DNA of 64,000 bases from Bostrychus sinensis (Eukaryota; Chordata; Actinopteri; Gobiiformes; Eleotridae). Shown piece after piece: positions 45,000 to 57,719 of the stretch. The notes under the pieces were generated by a model that had not been told where the DNA came from, searched no databases, and was given only the letters and a program-made list of their open reading frames with translations. Positions within the stretch are counted from its first letter, which is position 1, and the number at the start of each line of letters is the position of its first letter. The position numbers and the translations under genes are program-made. The stretch lies in NCBI GenBank assembly GCA_020698575.1, contig CM036242.1:16721124-16785123 (forward strand), read 5' to 3'.

Positions 45000-46625
45000 A
45001 AATTCTTTAAGCCTCTCAGCTCAGTTTTCCCCACCTGTACGTGCTATGAGTGCAGGCGTATATTCTAAGTGTGGTAGTGCTAGTATGCATATGTTTATGT
45101 CACTATAATAATATGTTTTTGCAATAGTCATAAATTTCCCTTCTTTGCCAAGTCTTTGAAAGTTGGCTGTAACATTATTGTAAATCCTTCAGCCGTGATA
45201 CAGTAGCAGTACATCAGACTGAGAGCAGGCTGTCCTCCTCCCAGCAAAAACACCCACCCACACACATATATGCAAGGAGATTCTTTATCTTTTATCCCCA
45301 CATGCCCTGCTTTTCTAAAGACTGAAATTTACAACGCAACTTTTCCATTGTCTACGGTAAAATGCAGCTTTTTGTCATCACCGGATGAAATCAAATCATC
45401 TTCAACAACGTGACAGCACCTCAAGCAGCAGAAAAAGAGTGTCTATTTTTTTCTCTTTTGACCTGAATAATGTATAAAGACACTCAAATGGTGGTGTTAC
45501 TTTCCTTATATGACTTATTCAGTATGTCTAACCTTAGGTCCCATTAGTGTAGCAGGACTGGAGCTAGTTCCTGAGATTCTGGTGCTGGACACTGTTTGTG
45601 TGGACACAATATTGAAGACCAGAACAACATGAGACAAGACGTACACACATTTGAATGGACTATTTCTGACTGAAACGAGAGCAAATAAAATGTATTTGAT
45701 GACAAAGGAGACTTTAAAAGATGTCTCAAGAGCAGTCTTGAGACCAGCACTAACTCTGAGTACTACACGAATGTTTAGGGACACCAACAAACTTCAGGAC
45801 ATGACCTTGTTCCACTGCTCTTTTTTATACAAGACATGTTTATTTCAGTGAAAGAAACAGAGCTGGAGCTGTCACCTGGATGAGGTGATTTGTATGTACC
45901 ACCACTGAGTGTATCAGGTGTACTGCCTTGAGGGGCCATTACATATCCCCATCCCAAGTGTTACACAGCCATCGGATTTGGGCATATTTTATTCTTTTGT
46001 GTGTATCTGCTTTTTGACGTGTTGTCAGCGTAAAAATTCACTGCTGCCTGCCACTCTTCCACCCGCCGCCTCTTGATGTGCCACAGAGAGTCCCATCATG
46101 AATAAACATGGCGCCGTACAAAGGGATGAGCGTCAGTGAGAGATGAGATAGACAGTTTACACGTGTTTGAAAAGGAGGGTCTGCAGCGGGCCAAGAGCCC
46201 GGGTCACCAAGTCAGAACAAAAAACAAATCTGCATTCACCACCACCACATTATTCTTTCAACCTGAATGTCTAACAGTAGTTAAGACGTGCTCGGGGGAG
46301 CCTAGGTGTGAGTCCTGCTGTTACTCAGAGATTACGCAAATCCTATTTGTAGCTCTTCCTTCTGAAAGTTAAAATGTTTTTCCAACTTCAGAAAGTCACT
46401 CTCCAAGTAGTCAAGGCATGCTGTGCTGTCAGCATTGTTGGGAAGAGGCAACAATGGCTCTTTAAGTTTGTAATTTATCTGGGAAAAAGATTGTACCCTC
46501 ACCTGAAAGGTCCCTGAAGCTGTGCCAGCATTTGGAGATGTGATCCATGTTAGAAGCTCTTCCAATTTCAGACTGCAGCCAAGGACTTGTGAGTTTGCTT
46601 TGGGTTTGAATAAAGAGGCTTTCCA
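45000..46625. other. Intergenic, no gene identified
   Basis: 46030-46330 is non-repetitive and slightly GC-richer; it may be conserved sequence. Nothing else stands out. Confidence 0.45.
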
Positions 46626-46627
46626 CT

Positions 46628-47505
46628 AGGGCTGCACAGTGTATTGCGCATTGATTTATATTATATTATACTAGAGTAGGCTATAGGCCTTTTGCACTTT
46701 TGCAGGAACTGTCTCATTTTGTTATACATTCACACATGATTGGAACTTGGGACTTGGACCACATTTCCTATGAGCTTTTTAGGTCCTACTTTGGAGCAGG
46801 GACTTTTTCGTTGGCCTAGGAACCTTTTGGTACAACGCTTACACAGTTAGAGATATAGGTACTGCATGCACATGTACACCACCTTTTGCTTTTCGCTTGA
46901 AATATTACTTAGAACACACCTACAAGCCACTGAGCTAGTTAGACTCAGCCCTCATATCTTTCTCTGACAGAGCAACACTATTTCTTTTTTTATAAAATAA
47001 AGAAGTACAACATCAGCTGGATCCTTCATCTCCTTACTTTCTTCATCTCCTTACTTTCTTCATCTCCTTACTTTCTTCATCTCCTTACTCTCTTCATCTC
47101 CTTACTCTCTTCATTTCCTTACTCTCATTTCCATGAAGCCAGGTCATTATACGTCATATAAAAGTGCACCCTGGATGTTTTTGTGCTCATGCAAGCAGTT
47201 TGTTTTGTTTTATTGTAGCTGCTGGATGTCGCACTTACGCTATCGGCAGTACAAAGGTGAGCCAACAAAAGGTTCCTGGGGCAGGGGGGGTTCTTATAAA
47301 TGAATACTGGGTGAGGAGTTCCCATAAAAAACATTTTGTGGGAAGTGTCATTCCCAAGAAACAGTATGCATAGGGTCAAATTGGAAATCACTTTTACCCA
47401 AAAGCCTTAACCTTTAAGGTATCAAAATATCTCCATCTTATGGTTATCACAATATTCAACATATCGCATATTCCATGTTTTTCTAATATCATATAGCTCT
47501 AGTTT
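46628..47505. mobile_element. hAT-like MITE with internal insertion
   Basis: CTAGGGCTGCACAGTGTATT at the left and the eroded inverse ATCATATAGCTCTAG at 47490-47504 bracket the region. Between about 46740 and 47395 lies unrelated sequence with a possible second pair of mirrored ends (GGCCTAGGAACCTTTTGG against ACAAAAGGTTCCTGGGGC). It appears to be a nested insertion. Confidence 0.4.
47024..47128 (+). repeat. 18-bp minisatellite, about six units
   Basis: The unit is CTTCATCTCCTTACTTT plus one base. Units 1-3 are identical and units 4-6 carry a TTACTCTC change. It sits inside the nested MITE region. Confidence 0.9.
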
Positions 47506-50500
47506 TGATGTCTTAAATAATTACCATGTCCTTGTCTTTTTGATTAACTTTCCTGCCATTTCCCCACATACTGCTATAGTCACCAGACACAATAGATCAG
47601 TCACTGTTTTTAGCAGATAATCAGGCATCTGTTATTAGGCTTCTTTTACAATGCATGTGACACATCTCCAGTCTCTGTCCGCTCCTCTGTGGTGTCCAAA
47701 TGAATAGGAGTCTGCTGAATGTGGGCACTATAGTCCGGCAGAGGAAAGATGTTATCATGAAGAAAAAAAAGTCTCTCCTGGTTGATTTCCTAGTCATGTA
47801 GTGTGCTTGTCTGACTGTGGTGGAGGAGATAGTGTCAGAGGGGACATCTGAAGGAACCTGAGGGATTGACCGTGAACACATCGAACAGAAAGCTGTGTTC
47901 TCAATGACATGCTGTCTGCACAAATGCTAGACAAGTCTTTAAGGCAATAAGCAAACCAACTGCAGCATTGATTTTTTGATATTTCTACTATTTACTGAAG
48001 ATCCAGGTGCAATTTGTTGGAGCAAAACACACCTTATTTAATCACGGGTTGGGGAAATAAAGGATTCCAATATTCCAAATGAGACGCTATTGATTTGGTC
48101 TGTTTGCTAAGGTTATATTTAAATATAGTCTATAGTCTGTTATGGTGGGAAATCATCTCCCGCAGGAAGTGACATTCAGTAATTAAAAATGAATTGCCAA
48201 GTGTGTTTTAATGAGTAGTCACTCTCTTTAATTACCAAGTAATGATAGACTAGATGAGAGTAAACAGATGAGATTCACCTGGTTCCACTTGGTCTTAAAC
48301 AGTCAGAACAATTGCTTACTTTTTAAACAGTTTTGTGGTATTGGGTAAACATTGCTGAAGCCAGGAAAGATAAGGAAGAGCACATGGCTCTGCTACAATG
48401 CATTTTCCACTTAGACAAACACAGACAACCCAACTGATTTGAAATGAATTGTTTGCTTAAAACAAATTTTGTTGAAATCTGCTGAAGTTCAGCTAGAGCA
48501 GAATCCAATGTTCATCTCGGAAATAAATCTATATCTAACAATGACATTTCCATTAGTATCTTTTTATCCAACTAAACCAACTAAATGTAATGGGGTTGCT
48601 TTATTTGTAATTTTGTTACTACATGGCAGCATGGTCAAGCCGTCTAGTTATGAAAACTTTGGCATTGACACAGGTGCAGAAATAATGCACAGGTTAACTC
48701 TGAAGTCCTCTTACTTAACCTTACTTAAACTTACTTAACCTTGAGACTAATTGAGCTAGTATACTGGAGACAGGCTTAGTCCAATATCTGATTATTTTAA
48801 ATAGCTTTTCATCTTTCTATGATTTGGCTATTTTTGACACAATCCCAAATTTTAAATACAATTACAATTAATTGAATAAATGCTAAATAGGGTCGCACTA
48901 CAGTATTTCTTGATTATGCTAAAACTTGGTATGACATTTTTCCATGTTGAAGCACAAAAGTCTGCCTGCCCCAGCTTTATATCACCTTGCTGCACTGAGT
49001 CTGTCAGCCCCCCTCCTGCTTCTCTGTTAATGTGGCCCCAGGAGTGGCACCCAGATCAAGTCCTTGAGCTGCCCTGTGCTCACATTTAATGACATCATAA
49101 AGCTGTGTCCAGCGTGCCAGCTTTCTCAGGGAAGATGCTCAAGTAAACAGCTAAAAGTCAATGTGAGCCTCTGGCTTCCTGAGTACACAGGTCTCATTAA
49201 GAAGACCTCCTCACTTGTAAAGGGAGGCACAGGGCCACTGGGCAGGACATGTGTCCACTGGGAAAATGTTTTTTTCGGCCTCTCAGCTAGATGTTAGTTA
49301 TAATATTAATGAATAAAATACTACAACCCTAATTACTGTGCAGACGGGTGATTCTGAGGTGCACTTATCGTGGAGCTTCAAATAGGCTTGTAGCTAGTTA
49401 AGGGGTGTCATCAAAAACTGAGATCTATGGGGACTGGAAAAACCTTGTCTCTCCTTCACTGCACTGACTGTAAAACCAAAGCCTCAGGTCAGCGGCATTA
49501 GAAGTGTAGAGCGTTTGAGTAGAAACTTTTGACAGCGCTCCCCTGTGGAGGCCAAACTACATCAGTGATGGGAAGTGCACAGCCCTGTTACCACAGTCTG
49601 CATTTCAATCACAGCACCGCGACTTAGCATAATGTAGCCTTTAGTGTTAACAGAGCTGCAGGTTTGATTTAACCTGACCATGGTTCATGCTCTTTAACAA
49701 AGGACACCTCAGTATAATGAAACAAGTGTCTAGTTTCAGGCTTGTGTCTTCTTATATTAATGAATTAGGGGCTGTTTACACAACTGCATGTTTTGCTGAA
49801 AGTGCAATGAAAAAAGCAATCCTTTTTACTTCTAAACCAACAATTTAAGAGAAGCACAAAAATGGTACAAACCCACTGAGACCGCAATCTTTGAGCAAAA
49901 TGAAATGCAGAAAGTTATAACAATGCAGAAGACTGCTGTGTTGATGTTTGAAGATTACAGATGCATGACAGGGATATTGTTTATAAATTTTGAGTAGTGT
50001 AGCAGCAGACAGTATGAAGGCTAGTGTAAAAGTTATTATGGTTTGGTACAGCAGACCTGCCTGTGTCTGTTGCTAACAGAGAACGTGGCGAATTGAGCAT
50101 TGTTTACACCAAAAAGCACAGAAAAAAAATGAGAGAAAAGGGGAAGTAAGGGGAACATAAATATTGTTCATACATTCACACTATGTTTAATGATAACTAT
50201 GGGAAAGCATGTTCTAATGCTGAACTCAGAATCCCCATTAATGAAATGATTAGTTTTCTCGCCTTTGGTGTGGCAGGTCAGGGGACAGGGAGCCAGAAAC
50301 TCCAGTTGGAGCACTGTGCATGAGAAGTATTTTTATTTATTTGAGGCAAGACACTGCAGGAAAAAAAAAAAAAAAAAAGGGAGGTTTTGGGCCACTTTGT
50401 GCCCCTATAATTTATTCTTTCACACTGAAAAAAAAAACAAAAACATTACAGTATAAATAAAATAAAGGGAAATACTTCTTCTTTTGTTATGGCAATGAGC

Positions 50501-51385
50501 ATATTTTATTGTCTGTGGATAGTTCTCTATCAAGGATATTTAAAATAATCTGAACAAACCGGCACAATATTGTTGTCCCCAGATGACAATTATAACAATG
50601 TTTTTAGACATTGTTATATCACATTGTTATTACACGTTGTAACAAGAGACTATATTCTTTTCTTCCTCAAACATTTTAGGTGTATTTTGTGAACATGAAA
50701 GAACTGCATAAATTGTGGTCAAATGCATCTTCAGACATCACTTTTTCTTTTATCACAAGGCTGAGAGTGTGTGGAAGAGTAAACAAGTCCACCAAGTGAA
50801 CCGTGCTGATATTTTATTCTGCTTTTCTTGTTATAAGTTGTCTTTTTGTTCAACTTTTGATGGTGCCAAAGCAGAGAAAATAGAGTTCAAGCTTTGACTG
50901 GATGCTTTTGCAGATGATTGAAGCTTGTGAAATTGTCAAAGAAATGTGGGTCCTGAAAGACCCGATTGTTCTAGACGAGACGCATTAACTTTGAGCGGCT
51001 GAAGGCTTCTTATCAACTATTAATTCCTGTCATTCAGTAATGAGTACAATGCCAGCTGAATCCTAATGTGAACGCTGCGATGTGGTGCATATACGTTGGA
51101 AACAGAAAAGGGAGGGGCCAGCATATTGAGATGGAAGATGGAATAACCCATGTGAGACAAAACAATGTAAGATAAAAAAAAAAAAAAATAAAATAAAAAA
51201 AAAACAACAACAGCAACAAAAAACTACCTAGATTGCACAAACCCAAATGCCAGTGTGGTTTGTATTGTGTTTCTGGATTATGTTGATCAATGCATGATTT
51301 CCAGTACAGACAATTCTTTTCAGTGCAGTGCTGGTTGAGGGTCTGAAGATTTTAAGCACCCCATACACTTAACCCTAATAACACA
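47506..51385. other. Intergenic, no gene identified
   Basis: 48955-49290 is a moderately GC-rich non-repetitive block of possible conservation. An A-run lies near 50360-50380 and an A-rich tract at 51173-51225. Open frames are short and without family features. Confidence 0.45.
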
Positions 51386-51389
51386 GCCT

Positions 51390-52440
51390 GCCTTTCTAAA
51401 ATGGTTCTTTTGTACACAGTCATCTTACAAAAATTGTGCCACTTAAACCAGTTAGTAGCAAATCACTTTACCTGCCTTTTGTTGCTCTTGGCCCCTGACC
51501 CCCCGCTTAAGTGTGTTAATGATGTCAAGGTTTGGTTGACTCAAAATTGTTTAAACCTAAATGAGAATAAAACTGAGGTAATAATGTTTGGACCCAGTGG
51601 AGTCTGTGTTAGCTCACCACCAGATCTGGGTCCCCTCAGTCAGCACAGCAAACCAACCGTGGCGTCATTATGGATACTGATTTTAAATTGGAAAAACAAG
51701 TAAACACAGTCATGAAATCCAGTTTTTAGATTCTTCATCTTTTAGCCAAAATTAAATAAATTTGATCTTTTATAGATTTTGAGAGGGCATAATTCATGCT
51801 TTTATTTCTACTGCAACTCTTTACATTGGAATTAATCATAATGCACTTTATTGATTTTGTTAGTCCAAAACGTTGCTGCACATCTTTTAACAGGAAATAA
51901 AAAACACAAACATATCAGCCCCATCCTCACTTCCCAGCACTGGCTTCCTGTTTGTTTTAGAATTGATTTTAAGATCTTATTGTTTGTTTTTAAAGCTCTG
52001 AATGGACTGGCCCACAGTACATCATGGACCAGATCCAGATTTACACACCAGCGCGTTCACTCCAAGGGCCAGCTCCAGCTTGTGGTTCCTAAGATGAGAC
52101 TTAAAACCAGGGGGGACTGGACCTTCACATCAGAACCAAATCGAATGTTTTAAGTCTCATCTTAAGACCCACTTTTAATCCCTTGGCTTTTAACTTGGCA
52201 TGAATTGTGTGGTCCTATGTCTCTTATATTGTTTTGTTTTTATTTACTTCTTGTTTATATACTTATATATTGTTATTTTATTGTATTGCTCTTATTTGGT
52301 TTTACTGCTTCTTATTATTTTAATGGGGACTAGTGGAGCTAAATAGTGTATTTTGTTGTTTTTTATTGTTTTATGTGCAGCACTTTGGAAACTGTCTTGG
52401 TTGTAAAATGTGCTATACAAATAAAGTGGATTTGGATTTG
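51390..52440 (+). mobile_element. L2/Rex1-type LINE, 3' remnant
   Basis: Broken ORF2 C-terminal pieces are followed by a 3' end with GCAGCACTTTGGAAACTGTC, TTGTAAAATGTGCTATACAA and ATAAAGTGGATTTGG, typical of CR1/L2/Rex1 LINE tails in fish. It is a different family from the copy at 39.8 kb, judged by the tail. Confidence 0.7.
51500..52152 (+). pseudogene. LINE reverse-transcriptase C-terminus, broken
   Basis: CVNDVKVWLTQNCLNLNENK then TEVIMFGPSGV is the conserved post-catalytic block (WLTQNxLNLNxxKTE). SPILTSQHWLPVCFRIDFKI then LLFVFKALNGLA is the usual end region. Frames 51401-51703 and 51851-52153 are separated by stops and a decayed stretch. The catalytic motifs are absent (5' truncation). 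Confidence 0.75.
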
Positions 52441-52444
52441 TCAC

Positions 52445-53780
52445 AACTTTACTGAGATGTGTTGTTCCCATCAAACTACAAATGAGTTATTATTTTCACG
52501 AAATGAAAAAAAAAAATCTCACTTTTAACACAATATGCTGTTTATGTTATTTTGTACTGATTAAAATGTTGTTTTAGGAGATCTGCAAAATTTGCATATT
52601 GTTTTTATTCAGATTTTAGACTGTGTCCCAACATTTTTGGGAAACTGAGGTTGTACAACATTGGAATGCAATTATGATGTGATTATATATGCAGTTCTTG
52701 TTATTGCATTCTTGTCACTCACCACACGAATATCCTTAGACACAAATTGAAAGACAGGATTTTGATAAAGTATGCACACTTCCAGGAAATGCAATTTTAC
52801 CAAGAAGGTAAAAATGTGGCTCAGTCAGAAAATCAAATAATACCAAAGCCATTGCCTTTTCAATATCCTTCTTGATAAACATCAGTGGATGACTCTGCTT
52901 TTCAGACGCCCTCTCATTCAATCAAGAGCTATTTCAGACCTGCAACTGGCCACATATTTTCACCATTTCACTATTTATTTTGCTTTAATGTGCATTGTCA
53001 TTGCCCCAATTGTTCAGGAAGCACCATTTGTCCGGTGAGTACGTTTGCTCATGTGCAAACACAGTTACACAGTTTATGTTTGATGTTGTTAAGCAAAAAT
53101 TTGATATTTACCTTACCTTATCACAATTTTTTTTTTTTTTTACGAAAAGCCCAGCTACCATTAGTGATATTACTTTTTATGAACTGTTCAAGCTAACTGT
53201 GGCTAACAGCTAACAGGTGAAGCGGCTGCCTTCAGCAGCAGTGTTTACTCAAACGGGAAATTGCAAAAATTTTAGAAAAATATGTGTTTACGTTACATCT
53301 CTTGTTAAAATATATGGATGGCACACATTTCTATTACAATGTAAAAAAAAAAACAATATTGCCCACATTTTCTCAGTGCGTAAATTGTTATTTATACCAT
53401 GGATCATAAGATAACAAACAAACCGGGAAAAAAATCATATTTATTTCATCTATACAAATAAAAGCGACTTGTCTCACTTGTTAAAATCATAGACGGTTTA
53501 TAAAAATAAGTAAAATACACTATTAATTGTACTTGTGTACATTTGCACACTGCAATGTGCTGGAAAATCATGCCTCTTGAACAAATGTGGCAATAACATA
53601 CTTAACTTCACATACACAGAAATAAAGACAGAAAGAAAGAGTTCATCAATCACAATCATCATCAACAATCTTCTTAAAGGCGATAACTTAGAATATCATA
53701 CAAGAGTGAAATTATTTCAGTAGTTCAAAATGTTTTTATTTCAAAGAAAGATTCAGTGCAATCAGTGTGAAATATTTCAA
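52445..53780. other. Intergenic, no gene identified
   Basis: AT-rich with short T and A runs. No protein motif or repeat end recognised. Confidence 0.5.
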
Positions 53781-53783
53781 GCA

Positions 53784-54061
53784 TCCATCCATCCATCTTC
53801 TTCCGCTTTATCCGGGGCCGGGTCGCGGAGGCAGCAGTCTAAGCAGGGACACCCAGACATCCCTCTCCCCGGACACTTCCTCCAGCTCCTCAGGAGGAAC
53901 CCCAAGGCGTTCCCAGGCCAGCCGAGAGACATAGTCCCTCCAGCGTGTCCTAGGTCTTCCCCGGGGCCTCCTCCCGGTGGGACATGCCCGAAACACCTCC
54001 CCAGGGAGGCGTCCGGGAGGCATCCGGAACAGATGCCCAAGCCACCTCAGCTGCTCAGCTA
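53784..54061 (-). mobile_element. Non-LTR retrotransposon 3' fragment with well-kept coding tail
   Basis: The minus strand encodes LRWLGHLFRMPPGRLPGEVF, then RGRPRTRWRDYVSRLAWERL and EVSGERDVWVSLLRLLPPRP, the C-terminal tail of a fish LINE ORF2. The plus-strand start CATCCATCCATCTTCTTCCG is the element's 3' end with its ATCC repeat. 54071-53808 is open without a stop and GC-rich, unlike its surroundings, which suggests a recent insertion. RT and endonuclease domains are absent. Confidence 0.8.
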
Positions 54062-54589
54062 TTTCAAGCATGTACTGTATTTAATTTATTTTTGATTATT
54101 ATGTTATGAAACAAGTAAATGCTTAAAATATTTCACTCTGCTTGTAAGAAATCTGTATCATCTTCTTGGGTTGGTCCCAAGCACAGATAATTTGAGAGGG
54201 TTGTGTCAGGAAGCAGATAATGACTGCACCCTAAGAGGCAGATGATTACTGTGGCTATCCCAGAAAGGAAAGGCTGAAAGGAAATAAGTTTATGCAATCT
54301 ATATAGTATAATGTATGCCTCATATTGTACATGAGCTCCTGAAATAATGTAACTTTTCCACAATATCCTAATTTACTGGCATGTGTCTAAAAAAATCAGC
54401 CACGACAACAATTTATTTCCAATGCATTTAATGTATGCTTCAATAAATGCCCAATAAAAGTAATTTAAATCGAAATACCAGTAATGCGTATGGGTTTTAT
54501 GAGAACCTTCACCAGTCCCATCCATCACCTCAATGCCTGATGCTGTGATGGCTCGCTGGCCTTCATTAACCATGCGTGCCACATCCATG

Positions 54590-54850
54590 TATTGTTTGAT
54601 GGATAACTCCCTGGCACCTCAGTACATTCCACAGCAGCACTTGACCTTTATCAATAGGGCCCACTTCAATATATTGTGCAGTGAGGGGCTCCATCAATTT
54701 GATACATGAACGGTTTGGTCAAAAGGCTTCATGTGACACGAGCAGGGGGCCGTGTCAGATTTATGGGACGTCGGGGAATAGCACGCACCAAAATGAAATC
54801 AGTTGGATGGTTTTATGAAATGAGAGCACGTATAGGAACAAATTAATAAG
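54590..54850. promoter_or_regulatory. Candidate conserved non-coding element
   Basis: The non-repetitive block has words such as CTTGACCTTTATCAATAGGG, GGGGCTCCATCAATTTGAT and GAACGGTTTGGTCAAAAGG. Composition and lack of repeats resemble deeply conserved enhancers near developmental genes. No alignment was possible. Confidence 0.3.
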
Positions 54851-56550
54851 GTGTGAAAACTAAATATCTTCTGATAAGTGGACATGTACATCTTTGTTGG
54901 GTTATATATGACTTCAGATTAAACACACACACACACAAAACTGCTATTGAAAAAGAAAAAGAGAAACCTAAACCACCATAGGAAGTTCAATAGATGTGTC
55001 CAGGACTGTTAAAGACCAACACATGCGATTCATAATATATACATATATATACAGCATTAGCCAAGAGTGTTGTTGAACTGGCAAAGTCCAGATGCTGAGT
55101 CTAAAGTCCAGAAAGCATCAGTGGGATGCAGTGAAAGCTAGTACCAAGCATATACATATATAGTAAGGTGTTGCTTGTGATGTACCGTATATATAATTGG
55201 TTGCCTTTGATCAGTGAACTCTGCAGGAGGCTGCATTTGAGCTGTCCCTGGAGAATTTTTTCTTTGTGAGCCTGCTATGGATGTAAAAACCTGACTCCCT
55301 CCATTTTACATCCTCAAGACACCAAGCAAGGAATAGGATTTGATGTGAGGCTTGTGTTTAAAAGCCAACAACTTTGCTTTGTCCAAGTGAACAAGTTTGT
55401 AACAGTATGAGAATTTTACAGCATCATTTTGTAAACATTCATCTTCTATTAGGGGTTGAGGTTGGCTGGACCCTATTCTATGGGCTTTAGTTGGGGTAAA
55501 CCCTGGACAGTGGTGAATGTGAGTGCTGGGGGTTCACTTCCCCAAGAGAGTTGGGAGGGCATCTGATGTAACACTCCGTAATAAATATGCAAACCACTAT
55601 ACGATTCACTAGAAATGGGAAAAGAAATTCTATGCATCACAGAATTGCATCCATTTTTTAGCATCTACTAACTCTCTATTTCCCTCCCTTAGACATTCAA
55701 CTTCAGCAGGAGCACCTTCCTCTAGGGTAGTTCATGTAATATAGTATGCGCTTTTATACACAATGTGCCCTACAGTGAACCCAAAGTATCACAATCACAC
55801 AATATCTGATGTTGTGGCTGTGTTTATCAAACTTGCTCTCCTTCCTTTGGCTATGCTGGATCTGGTGGGAAAGGCTCGGTTTCTCTGTCCCAGATTCAAT
55901 ATTCCAACTGTCCTCCTGGCGATGTGGGTAGCTTATAAATCTGAGACTTTACGAGCTCAGTAGTGAAAACTGAGGTGGAATAGGCTGTCTGAAGGCTAAG
56001 TCACTGTGTCTCTAGTACAAGTCTAGATCTCTGCAAAGACACTGTTGGTTTGTCATTACTGTTAGGTAGAACAGTGAAAAGCAAGTATTGATACCTAATT
56101 TGAGTGATATAAACACCACTCTGCAATTTAGAGGTATGACTTTTCCACCAAGTGCTTCCAAATAGATAAGTACCCCCCAAAACATCTATGGAGGCTTTCT
56201 CCTATTATTATTATAATTATTATTATTATTTTATTTATTTATTTATTTATTTTTTTTTTTACCAGGGACCAAAAAAAAAAAAACATTAAATAAGATCTTT
56301 AACATGACAAGGATAATTTTGTATTGAGTTGTTGTGGATATGGCTGTATACATTTTCTTTCAAATAATAGCACCCAAACCCACAGTACAATTCATCAGTC
56401 AACCTATTAAAATAAGATTTGTGTTAATCATCAATCTGTTGTGGTCCGCCGCATTGTCCAGCAAAACAATGGCTTTTAGTATGTAGCCTTTAGCTTATGT
56501 GAGTGCACTGTGTTGCATACACAGTCAAGTTTACAATGAAAAAGTCTCAA
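54851..56550. other. Intergenic, simple repeats only
   Basis: Short (AC)n near 54924-54938, an ATAT run near 55036-55052, and an AT-rich (TTAT)n with poly(A) at about 56205-56290. A weak fish-repeat match near 55445-55560 (GGTAAACCCTGGACAGTGG). No gene. Confidence 0.5.
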
Positions 56551-56690
56551 AAGTCTGTGGTTCTCAAACTATGGTACAGGTACCACTGGGGGTACGCAAG
56601 TTTCTTTTGGTGGTGCTCAGAAGTCAGTTCTGGTTTAGTTTTATTTAGAGCCAGTTTTAGTCATGTTATAGTCCTGCTCATTGGGTTTAA

Positions 56691-57376
56691 GGCCGGGACA
56701 CACCGGGGCGATCATCAGGCGTTGGGCGTGGTCGGCGACGTGAGTCTTTTTGGTGTGCGCCGCACCATCGGACATAGTGAGACACAGTTGGACACAGTTG
56801 GACATAGTGCCGATTGAACATGTAAAATCAGTGTCAGGTGTCGTCCTCAATGATTGCTCTGATTGGCTGTGTGTCCCGTTAACAATTGGTCAAACAGCTC
56901 ACATCTAATCAAAATATAAGGAACGTTCTATTCTACAGCTACTTCATTATGTTTCCCACATCTGTGACAGTAATGTGCTGCAGTTAGCTTACCTTAGCTT
57001 GTAGCCTTGTGCAGAAAAATATAATCCTTCCTCTGAGACAAACAGCTGCAATAATCCAGTCCCTTTTATTCATTACTGTGATCAGATGAGTTTAATTTAG
57101 CGGGTATGATTATTAATCACTGATAAATACTTTAAACACATGTGTTGCAGAGTTTTGTTTACAAGAATCTAATGTAACCATTGAGTTTAGTGACTAGCGC
57201 CGCCTGCTGTTGTAAATAGTTATTACATCTTGCACATGCACACTGCTCGCTCATAGGTCTGAATCACTCAGATGTGTCTGTGGCTACTTTTAGTGGCAAC
57301 AAGGGGAGACGTGAGGAGATAAAGCAGTCGCCCCGCCTCTGCATACAGTGATCGGGCGTTGGGTTGGTGTGTCCCA
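56691..57376. mobile_element. Nested TIR element inside the minisatellite
   Basis: The left end GGCCGGGACACACCGGGGCG is mirrored by GGTTGGTGTGTCCCAGG at the right; the next blocks GGCGTTGGG and ATCGGGCGTTGGG also pair in part. A short tandem (GGACACAGTT / GGACATAGT) lies at about 56770-56810. No coding capacity. Confidence 0.6.
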
Positions 57377-57389
57377 GGATTCAGACCAC

Positions 57390-57625
57390 TGCTGAGTCCT
57401 GGTTTAGTTCTGGTTTAGACTTTGACTAGTCCCAGTTATGTTCTGGTTTAGACCCGATTTAATTCTGGTTATGTGTTGGTGTAGTCCTAGTTTGGACCTA
57501 GTACAGTCGTTGATTAGTCCTGGATTAGTGTTAGACTAGGCCTTGTTTAGACCAGGTTCAGTCCTGATTATTCCTGTTTTAGTTCAGCTTCAGTCCTGGT
57601 TTAGTCCCTGTTTAGTTCTTGTATA
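57390..57625 (+). repeat. Degenerate TCCTGGTTTAGT minisatellite
   Basis: About 18 diverged 12-13-bp units (AGTCCTGGTTTAGT and variants such as TTCTGGTTTAGAC, GTCCTAGTTTGGAC). A few further units lie at 56628-56683 on the other side of the nested insertion, so the array was split by it. Confidence 0.8.
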
Positions 57626-57719
57626 GTAATGCTCACTTTAATCCATTGAAGGTGGCACATTGACAGCCAAACGTTTTCTAAGATAGTACTTGATGTGAAT
57701 AGTTTGAGAATCACTGGTG

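Larger units (their letters stand above)
56555..57716. mobile_element. hAT-like element with an internal minisatellite and nested MITE
   Basis: The left end CTGTGGTTCTCAAACTATGG is mirrored by the right end AGTTTGAGAATCACTG (57701-57716). The interior is a degenerate TCCTGGTTTAGT repeat interrupted by a second TIR element (56691-57376). No transposase and no clear target duplication. Confidence 0.6.

Noticed and set aside
47024..47128. Regular 18-bp units considered as CRISPR-like
   Set aside because: Units are contiguous with no spacers, in a vertebrate genome; it is a minisatellite.
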